This document shows positions 55,169 to 64,000 of a stretch of 64,000 nucleotides of DNA, piece by piece. Each line of letters begins with the position of its first letter. Position 1 is the first letter of the stretch. Below the pieces are notes generated by a model. That model worked only from the letters and a program-made list of their open reading frames with translations, made no database searches and had not been told where the DNA came from. Position numbers and translations under genes: made by a program. This stretch comes from Setomelanomma holmii (taxonomy: Eukaryota; Ascomycota; Dothideomycetes; Pleosporales; Phaeosphaeriaceae): contig ML978167.1 in the NCBI GenBank assembly GCA_010015745.1, forward strand, positions 1-64,000. The letters are read 5' to 3'.

Positions 55169-56981
55169 ATGGCCTCCATCAACGCTCCTGTGAGCATCGC
55201 AGACGTCGTCGCGCAAGCCGGCAATTACACATACAATGCGCACATACCGCTGGCAAACTGGCTACGCACAGCCAACACCATGCAGAAAGAGGTGCGCAAC
55301 CTGGTTGTTGGTATTGCTTGAGCTCACACTACTCAGGCGCAAGTATATGAGGCCGAAGGAAACGGCCCGCAAACATACCTGCTCTTATACAGACATGCCG
55401 ATCTTGTTCTACAGAAGCTACAAACTCACCCGGACCGCAAGCAGCCACATAACAGGAAGGCACTCGAAGCAGCAACGAATCAGGTCTATAGCGACCTGAG
55501 GAAACTTGAATTGATTGCCCCGCGGATAAAGAAGAGACATGAGGAATATCAGGAGAGGAGGCGGAAGCAACAAGAGGCCCTCAAGGCGCTAGAAGGATCA
55601 GGCAGCAAGAACTTGCCGCAGGAGCTGGACGGGCTGTCGTTACAAGATCGAAGGTCGCAACGGAGATCATACGACTCGAGGCCTACGCTCGATGCGCAGG
55701 AGAACCAGTCCTTAGCGACAAGATTAGCGCAAAGAGAGGTGCGAAAAAGAGATACGGCAAGACGGAGTGTGCGACAGCATGGCGTGTCGGAAGAACAGGA
55801 ACAGCAACGACGGACTGGAGGCAGGTGGGAGAGCTGGCAAGAAGATCTTGCACATGATGATGACCGTGGAGATCTGTCGAGTCAGCTCCAAGAGCTTCGT
55901 CGTCTGCAAGAGACTGGTCACAGGACGTCACAATCCTCGGTTCGTGTGCCTTCACCTATCTGAAGTTCTCATACTGACTTGCCTAGCAACCCTCTTCACG
56001 ATACACTTATAGTTACTATTATCCCACCGTACCGCACAAGTCTGGGGAAACGAATTCGTCATATTCAAGTTCTCAAGATCGAGACTCATACAGCGCACCA
56101 GTACGACCTCCCAAGGAGCAGATCTATCGATCCTCTGGATTAGCCTCAATACCGCCTCCGCTTCCGCCGAAACCCACGACTTCTCGAGACACAACATTTG
56201 AGGACCCACGGCCACCACCGTTACCCGGCAAATACGCTGACTCTCACCCATCAGCACCTCCACTCCCAAGCAAAATCCCGGATAATCGACCACCGACTCC
56301 TTCCACCGAACTCGACGACTTCTCTTTCAAACCCTCTGCTTACCTCGAGAACGGCGACCCCCTGCGCCCTGTCTTTCTGCCATCACAACTCCGACAGCAA
56401 TTCCTTCACGTCGCATCCTCGAACACGCGCCTTAATCTTGAAACGTGCGGCATGCTATGCGGCATTCTCAAATCTAATGCCATGTTCATCACAAGATTGG
56501 TAGTGCCTGAACAGACTAGCACGAGTGATACGTGTGAAACACTGAATGAAGAGGAGTTTTTTGACTACTGCGATAAAGAGGAATTATTGGTAATTGGTTG
56601 GATTCACACGCATCCCACCCAAACATGCTTCATGAGCAGTAGAGATCTTCACACTCATGTTGGGTATCAAGTCATGATGCCTGAGTCCATCGCCATCGTC
56701 TGTGCTCCGACCAAGGAACCTAGGTAAGTCAAGCACCCATAGCGGTCCTGTGGATATTGAAGTCTTGGTGTGCAGCCTGCTGACAAAGGTATAGCTGGGG
56801 ATGTTTCCGCCTCACAGACCCACCAGGGAAGCAAGCCATTCTCAACTGCTCGAAGCCGGGCATCTTTCATCCTCATGATGTCGACGATATATATACCGAG
56901 GCATTGAAGCCGGGCCATGTGGTCGAGCTGGCGAATGCGCCACTGGAGATCGTGGACATGAGACCAAAGAAGAAGTTTTGA
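55169..56981 (+). CDS. AMSH/STAMBP-like JAMM deubiquitinase
   Basis: Cleaves Lys63-linked ubiquitin on endosomes, acting with the ESCRT machinery. Four exons (55169-55291, 55337-55939, 55987-56723, 56795-56981) give 549 residues. The N-terminal MIT-like helical domain (YLLLYRHADLVLQKLQTHPD) is followed by a charged coiled coil, a Pro-rich stretch with several PPLPPKP-type SH3 ligands, and the MPN+ catalytic domain. The JAMM zinc motif is complete in WIHTHPTQTCFMSSRDLHTH, with the AMSH-specific TCFMSS insertion and downstream VGYQVMMPESIAIV. The C-terminal exon starts WGCFRLTDPPGK and contains CSKPGIFHPH. Orthologous to fission yeast sst2 by architecture. Confidence 0.94.
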
Positions 56982-57714
56982 GAGCTCTGGCCTCACGGCT
57001 GAACATCAAGGTGCGAGACAGTCATGATTGCATAGCGAGGCGCGGGACATAGATGCATGTAAGCATTTTCTGGAACGTATGTCAATTTCCTCTCCGATCA
57101 AATGTCCTCACAAGGAGACCTTTGAGTGGCAGCGTGGGGTTCGACCTATCAAAGCAGCCAGAAAGGATGCATGAAATGCAAACTGTGGAACGAGCGGGAG
57201 ACAACCACAGCTCCTGCTCGTAACAGCGGAACGAGCGCGTCTGTCTATCCTCGCGTATGCACCGCGCAGTCCCAATTCCGTGGTGACGATTAACCGCACC
57301 CGCTTCCCTCACGCACCCTCCCTCCTAGTGCCATTGTGGCTGACCAGCAGTCTCGTCAAACCTGCCTAGCGCACTCAAGCACTGTCCAAAATGCCATCCA
57401 GGCACAAATCCCATGGTAAGCCACCAGCATAGCGTAGGCTAACCACGGCCCCCATGCGCGGGAATAATTCCACGTTCCCCAGGTTTGGCTTCCCCGCAAC
57501 GCGGGAGTCTGGTTCGGCTCGAGCGCGATTGGCTGGTTGCACACACGGCCAAGACGTGGATCGGTCGCGTTTCATTGATGGAGATGATGTGTGCGGGTGC
57601 GCATGCCATGGATGTGGATGTGGTTCTTTATCTTCGTCGCTGCTGCTGGTTCCTGGTGCACTTCACGGCACTTGGTCAACTGTCTCGATTGTCAACGCAC
57701 CACAAAGCGCGAAT
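56982..57714. other. intergenic
   Basis: About 730 bp upstream of the transporter gene. The transporter frame is open upstream to 57454, but without conserved sequence. No other gene is seen. Confidence 0.5.
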
Positions 57715-59377
57715 ATGGCGGACCTAGCACACAAACCAGTGGATGAGAAGGTGGAGGTGATCAATGACACACACGGGACGAATATCGACCCTGTCGCGGA
57801 AAAGAAGTTGTTGCGAAAATGCGATATGCGCGTTTTGCCGCCCCTGTTTGTCTTGTTCTTACTTGCGTTTTTGGATCGCACGAACATTGGTCAGTAATTA
57901 CCTGTGGTCTGCGATTTGTCTTTGTGCAGAGTGCTGACAGAGGTGTAGGAAATGCGAGAATCCAGGGACTTACGAAGGACTTGGATATGGTGGGTGAGAA
58001 GGCTGGGCGGTACAATGTTGCGCTGTTCATCTTCTTCGTGCCGTATATCCTATTCGAAGTCCCTTCGAATTTGGTGTTGAAGAGGCTTGCTCCTTCGACA
58101 TGGTTGTCGCTTATTATGGTTCTTTGGGGTATGTTCCACGATCTGCTTACTATGTTTACGTTCTGACTATATATAGGCATCTCTACCATCGGTATGGGTC
58201 TAGTTAGGAGCTACGAAGGCCTAGTCGCTATGCGTGTGCTGCTGGGTCTTTTTGAAGCTGGTCTCTTTCCTGGTACGCATATCTCTCACGTATTCTGGCA
58301 CATTCGATCTGACCTCCCCAGGCTGTGTCTATCTCATCTCAATGTACTACAAACGATACGAGCTCCAATGGCGTCTCACACTCTTCTTTACCGCCAGCAT
58401 CATCGCGGGCGCTTTTGGCGGCGTACGTCTCCCTCTCCTGTTCTCCCACTCATGTTGACACTGCTCAGCTCCTTGCCTTCGCCATCGCCAAAATGGACGG
58501 CATCGCCGGCTACCGCGGCTGGCGTTGGATTTTCATTCTGGAAGGGCTTGTAACTGTCGGGTTCGGTATCATCACAAAGTTCTGGGTCACCGACTGGCCC
58601 GAGACGGCAAGTTTCCTCAACGACCAGGAACGCGCGCTCCTCATCGCGCGCCTCAGTGCCGACGCAGGCGGCGCCGTCATGAACCGCCTCGACAAGCGCG
58701 CCGCCAAGCGCATTTTTTCAGACCCCAAGATTTACCTAGGTACCCTGATGTACTTTGGCATTGTGAATACCGGCTACGCAGGCTCGTTCTTCATCCCGAC
58801 CATCATCAGCGAACTCGGGTTTACTAGCTCCCAAGCGCAGGTTAGGAGTATTCCGATTTTCATCGTCGCGACTATCACCGCCGTCATCGCTGCGTACACA
58901 ACCGATCGTCTACGGCACAGGTACTGGTTCTGTATCTCCGGACTCGTGGTCGCGTCTGTTGGGTACATTATGCTCCTTGCACAAAACAACCTCTCAGCCG
59001 GCGTAAAGTACTTTGCGCTCTTCCTCATCGTGCCCGGCGGGTATATCACGCAGCCCATTGTGCTGGTGTGGATGTCGAATCTCGTGTCTGGACACTACAA
59101 GCGGAGCGTCTCGAGTGCTATGCAAGTGGGCTTTGGCAACATAGGCGGCATTGTCGCTTCCAACATTTTCCTGGACTCCGAGAAGCCAAAGTATCCGACG
59201 GGCTACGGTGTGAGTCTGGGCATGTTGTGGATTTGCGGGCTGGCGTGTACGGGTATGTTCTTCCTTGTGAAGAGGGAGAATAAAAAGAGAGACAGGGGCG
59301 AGAGGGATTGGAGGTTGGAAGAGCCAGATGCGGATAATTTGGGGGATGATCATCCGATGTTTAGACTTACGACGTGA
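57715..59377 (+). CDS. MFS transporter, anion:cation symporter (Dal5/Tna1-like) family
   Basis: Plasma-membrane proton symporter of the type that imports organic anions such as allantoate or nicotinate; the substrate is not determined. Five exons (57715-57889, 57949-58128, 58177-58272, 58322-58422, 58469-59377) give 486 residues. Twelve membrane helices are expected. Family marks are RKCDMRVLPPLFVLFLLAFL followed by LDRTNIGNARIQGL across the first intron, VPSNLVLKRLAPSTWL, GLVRSYEGLVAMRVLLGLFE, and YRGWRWIFILEG before the central loop. The C-terminal half includes FFIPTIISELGFTS and IVLVWMSNLVSGHYKRSVSS. All joins keep frame and no residue loss is evident. Confidence 0.93.
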
Positions 59378-60560
59378 GGGCTCTGGAGGCTTGAGAAGAG
59401 TTCGGATAGGGAGGATGTTGAGGATGGACGATGTGATGCAGATAGATGGAATGTGAGGTGACGAACAGCGGTTTGAAGCAATCGACTTGGCGAGCCTAAG
59501 ACAATGCTGTGATGCTGTGGTCGTCGTGCATCGGATTCGTTTGGTGACCATCTTGGATGCAGTTCTTCAGGACCCGTAGCGCTTCGACGCATCATAGGCA
59601 CTCGAAGTCATCTTCAACACACCCCTATACCCTTTCCGCACCTCACGTCCATCGAACAACTTGCCCGTACGAACTCCCTTGTCAACTCCCAGTGCCATTG
59701 TAACCTTCCATCGCATGTAGGTTTCTGCAACGTCGTTCACTCCATGCCTACTCCCTGAGCTCAAATTCCGCGTCTTGTTCAAATTCCCTAGTGACGAAAG
59801 GATCTAGTTGCAGCACCACGAGCTAATGGGAACATGGCATCGTGCTTTTCTCACTATGCGACATCTAATTCGCCCCACACGCCCTTCCTTAGCGCACCGT
59901 GCCCTCTCACCCGACACACCCGCATGTTTGTGCCCTTCGCGCCCCTTCTCACTGCATTCCACGCAATCCCTCAAACCTGCCTAATCAAGCAATATCTCTC
60001 GTTCCACGTGGTTTGACGTGCATATGTACGCCCCTCGCCCCTTCGTGCCCTTCGCCTTGGCACGCCTGCGGACGCCCCTCGCCGTGTGCCCTTTTTCATC
60101 TACAATCCACACTTTGAAGTGAAGTTACCGGATGAAGTAATGTTTGGGGTGACGTGGCGTCGGTGGTGATGATTTGCCCTTCCTTAGCAGGTGTCGTGTC
60201 TTACGAGAGGGCGAGGGGCGCGACGTGTCATTGATTGGGCGTGCGCGCCCTTCGCCCCTTGAGATGAGCGGGAAGTGTCAGAGGTTGCGCGCGCCCTTTG
60301 TAGTGCTGCTTTCGATGGCATGATAGTGAAGTTACTCAATTGAGAAGGTTAATGACGGGATGTATGAGAATGACGGGGCAAGATAATGTCTTGAATCATT
60401 GCGCTGTGCCCTCCACATGTGTGCGATTGTAAATCCGTATGTTGAATCCATACAAAGCTACTACTAACACAATCATCGAACTTTCCCGTATGCTAAGTTA
60501 ATCATGCAAGTCCATCCATATGTACAAATCCAAAGCCATCCACAGATACTGGGAATCACC
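59378..60560. other. convergent intergenic region with GC-rich short repeats
   Basis: About 1.18 kb between two convergent genes. From about 59880 to 60310 it holds several scattered copies of GCCCTTCGC and CGCCCCT-type motifs in both orientations, plus an exact repeat of GCCCTTCCTTAGC (59881 and 60176) and a repeated GTGAAGTTAC. No coding gene is supported. Confidence 0.6.
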
Positions 60561-63500
60561 CTACTCTTCACCAACTATTCCCGCTCTCTCACGACACACG
60601 ACACAGCCCTTCCCAATCGCGCTTTTGATAACATGAGCATGCGCAACCTTCCCGCCCACACTCCTGCTCCATCTGCCCTCGTTCTCCATCGCATCGCTCG
60701 CCAATTGCTGCTGCAACGTCGCAGCGACACTAGCGCTCGCGCTTGTTTTAGGCAGCAAGCAACTGAGATGGAAGACATGGCCACATGCAAAGCCAACAAG
60801 GGTATCGCGGGACAGAGGTAACGGCCCGTCGGCGATCTCCTCTTCTTCGGGAGTAGGAAGGGTGAAAGGGCGGTGGCATCCGGTGCAATGGCCTGGTGGG
60901 GCCTCGCCTTCTGGAACTTCTGCAGGTGGTGGATCAATGTATGCTGCATTCGTTGTTGACGTGACTGCCGTCGTGGCATTGTCTGCTTGTGCTGTGGCTC
61001 TGGCTGCTCTTGAAGGGTCGATGCCTTTTGGCTCGACATCGATCTTTCTTCCATTGCCATGGTCGTGCTTCGCGTGCGCGGGTGTGTCGTCACAAGGTTC
61101 GACGTCAAACTTTACACCGCGTTTCTGCCCGGCACGAAGAGTGTCCATACCTGCTGCTACTTCACCACGAAGCACGCGGGCAACGCCCTCGGAAATGGAG
61201 TGCTGAATTTCGTATTCGCGAACCATGCGGCCGATGCCATCTCGCAGTCCTTCGATTTCGAGACCTTCTGGGATGCGACGTACAAGCTTTATCGGATCTA
61301 TTGCGGTTCCGACTTCTGCTAACAAGCCTCGAATAAAGTGTGGTTTGTCCATAGAGTACTCTAGCAAATCATTCCAAAGATCAGAGTCATCTTGCTCCTT
61401 GGCGAAGGAGATCGCAAAGCTGACGTCGGAAAGCTTTTCTATGATGAGATACAGCGCTCTCTTAGTCTGACCTGTCTTGGAGAGGATGTGTCTGCTTCTC
61501 GTTAGCATATAGATCCGATCAAAGTATTGTCTCACTTACACAAGCTCTGGGATGTACTCTCTCCTCTCACACTCAGCGGTCGCTTTACTCAGGTCGTAGC
61601 TCTGACTCTGTCTTAGATATTCCATTAGTAGTGGTCGGTCGTACTCCGCAAATAAGTCGACCATAAGGTCTGCGAACTCTTCTGCCACGATCTTGCCATC
61701 GGCCGCTAAGCGGTCCTCTGCAACTCTTTCCTTTGCTGTTTTAGCAGTGCGCTCATGCATCTCAGGTTTCCACAACCGCCGAAGGTAAAAGTACAAGAAC
61801 GGCTTGAATGGGTCCTTCTTCTGCTGCAGCTGAGTGACAACATCGCCGGCAGGAATTGTCCCACGACAACCTTCCTCGACGAGCACGTTGATAGCCTCCG
61901 AAGAGGTCTCCTCGAGTTCCGACAATGGCGCTGACTCCATCTGCTCTTTCGTGATTCGCATCAGAATGAAGCCAGGAATGTCGTCTCTCACAGCCTCCAC
62001 CAGGTGGAAATCCCGAATGAGAGACATCGCTGCATCCGCGTTCTGCAACCGGATGTAACATCGCAAAGCCTGTCTCTGACGACCACTTGCAAGGAACAAT
62101 TTTGCCAGTCCGTCCTGCAATATTCGCCAGTCTCTGCCTTGCACGTCTCCTTCTATGGAATCTTCAGTGACATCGCCCGCAGATAGCTTGCTCTTGATTG
62201 CCTCGATGACACTGTTGATGTCATACAGATCCGTATCCCAGGCTTCCAGAACATGCTTGAAGCGTATCCGGTCGTGTATTGTGTAGTGTCCAAGGACGAC
62301 TTCGTATACCATTGAAGGGAGGGGCGGCTGCATCGGCTTCTTGGGTATGTACGGAGAGATCTCGTTGAAATGGTTCGTCTGCGCGAATTTCCATACCCAG
62401 TGTTCCCATCGTGCCGAGGTGCCCAAGACGCGTCCCGCCACTTTGCCAGCTTGCTTCCAGTCTCCGGAGCTGACAAGCTGTTGAACCCATAGATCGCCAA
62501 CGCGCCTCTTCTCTTTTTCGACAGCCGAGTTCTGATTTGCCCTGGTAGCGGATACGGTAGTCTGGGAAGCACTGTCATCAGCAAAAAATTCCTGCAGACT
62601 GCCCTGCTTCTTCATTGGAGTGCTCGCTGGCGACGATTCAGCTGGAGCCGTTTGTGCTGCAGATGCTATAATCTCCGGGTGATCTTCCAGCAACTCCCAT
62701 GCATCTTTGAAATTCTCGTGCTCGAGCTCCCATTGAAAGTGGTCGGCTAAATCGCGTTTGATAGCAAGGACGCAGTCGTACGGGCTGTGTATAAAAACCT
62801 TGAGGCCAGCGGTCGCTGCGTTAGGGTGTATCTGTGCAGGACGTTTGGCGGGCATTGAGCTGGAAGTATTGCCAGCGCTCGCCGACGACATTGATGGCGC
62901 ACGTGGCGGTGTTTTCGAGTCTGATCCAAACGGCATGTTGATGACGCCGGCACCAGTACTGAAAATGCGGGCGGCGCCAGCTCCAACATCCCATATACCG
63001 CCTCCGATGGCTTCTAGGGCACTCCTTTGTGCGGGAGTCATGGTTTGCGGATGGGGAACGTACAAAGTGCCCAGGTGATAATCAGCAGCTGAGAGACTCT
63101 CATATCTGCTCACTGTTAAAGAGTCAACCTCGACTTCATCCTTCGTCGCGGGATTGATAAGTTTGAGCTCCGGAGACAGCCCATTTGTCCGTCGGTGCAT
63201 GCCTCGCCTAGGTGTCGAATCGTCTTGAGTAATGGGATTATCGTCATCGTCGCGGGTTCGATATGCAAGAACAAGAAGCAAGGAAGGGGTATAAAGCGAG
63301 ATGCCAGAAACAACACAATCGTCGAGACGTAGAAAATGAACAACTTCAGCGCTGCCGACTGATCTCTCGCCGACATTCTTGCCAGTGCCGGGCCCACCAG
63401 GATATACTCGGATGATCCACGCAGCATCTCCCCAACCGATGACAAGCTTTTCAACTTTCCTCCTCTTTGCACCGTGAGGTGCTTGAGGGGTTCGTTGATG

Positions 63501-64000
63501 GGGGAGTGTCGACTCAGGCTTATCGATGTGACCTCCATTCATGCTCATGATGGCGTCGTCGTCAGACTCGAGGGACTGATCGTCGACCCACTCCATTCGC
63601 GCTTTCCACACACCAGCCATGTCCTGCCATGTGCGACGATTCGGTCTTTCGATGAAGCCAATACGTTTCCATGCAGAGTCCGAGTCGGCGCTCTCGAGGT
63701 GCAGGTTGGTCCGCATGATCCGAATGCCATACTCATTTGACCAAGCCACAAATTTGCCGGAGAGGGACCACTTGATGCCGGATATCGCACCTTCTCCCGA
63801 GTGGAGGACAGTGTCTTTGCCTCCATGGCCGCCAAGTCCGATCGCACCCAGCCAACCCTGAGCTGCTTGCGATGCCGAGCTGGTGTTCGCATTTGACCGC
63901 ACTCCTATTGGACCACCAGACGTATGGATAAGTTCGCCTGCCAAGCCTCCAGAGAGGTAGGAGCGATCAGACTTGTAATCTGGGGACAGGGCTACTGCTT
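60561..64000 (-). CDS. VPS41: HOPS complex subunit VPS41 (5' end outside window)
   Basis: Tethers vesicles and endosomes to the vacuole and serves in the AP-3 route. The visible part comprises exon 61540-64000, which continues beyond the right edge, and exon 60561-61491 (intron 61492-61539, GTAAGT...GCAG). The edge sequence already reads AVALSPDYKSDRSYLSGGLA, part of the N-terminal WD40-like propeller. The middle has VFIHSPYDCVLAIKRDLADH and clathrin-heavy-chain-type helical repeats (LAKLFLASGRQRQALRCYIR; DPFKPFLYFYLRRLW; IPELVHILSKTGQTKRALYL across the intron). The C-terminal RING-like domain has CTGCHRPF, GFACGHVFHLSCLL and CVVC. The start codon and some upstream sequence are missing from the window. 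Confidence 0.94.

Noticed and set aside
59567..59782. 71-residue minus-strand open frame after the transporter gene
   Set aside because: No ATG at its start, no domain, and it lies in the expected 3' flank of the MFS gene.

Overview
The window is nuclear DNA from a filamentous ascomycete. The signs are intron-rich eukaryotic genes (most introns 45-60 bp, with GT/AG ends and CTAAC-like branch sites), a beta-N-acetylhexosaminidase, a HET-NACHT-WD40 incompatibility-type gene, a fungal pogo/Fot1-type transposase and a fungal STAND N-terminal domain. The class is probably Dothideomycetes, but that is an inference from general gene style. All exon joins were worked out by hand from reading frame and splice sites.

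Layout. 1-5.1 kb: a decaying tandem array of three related BTB/POZ genes on the minus strand, one with a GC-AG intron and two with in-frame stops. 5.4-19.5 kb: mostly conserved genes: GH20 hexosaminidase, GT8-type glycosyltransferase, ribosomal protein L12 (uL11), a STAND-N-domain protein, a small conserved protein, a secreted cupredoxin, exosome nuclease RRP6 and the twin-CX9C protein MDM35. 19.56-26.66 kb: a 7.1-kb element with long terminal inverted repeats (about 540 bp each) and flanking TA dinucleotides. It holds an intact DD35D transposase and a complete HET-NACHT-WD40 NLR gene whose near-identical WD40 repeats contain an assembly gap. 27-36.7 kb: MAPEG protein, GGA adaptor, TSR3, a multi-span membrane protein and a TauD-type dioxygenase. 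37.4-64 kb: housekeeping genes: DNA polymerase epsilon POL2, COX20, an unknown protein, a bacterial-type PARG, SmD1, a kinase-like gene interrupted by TAG, MTQ2, SDHAF3/ACN9, a CaaX-ending protein, PKR1, an AMSH-like deubiquitinase, an MFS transporter and VPS41, which runs off the right edge.

Most genes are unrelated neighbours with short, often divergent, intergenic spaces. The stretch that stands out is the 19.56-26.66 kb element, where a transposase and an allorecognition/immune-type receptor share one pair of terminal inverted repeats and the same strand, inserted between MDM35 and the MAPEG gene. This looks like an NLR gene carried as transposon cargo.
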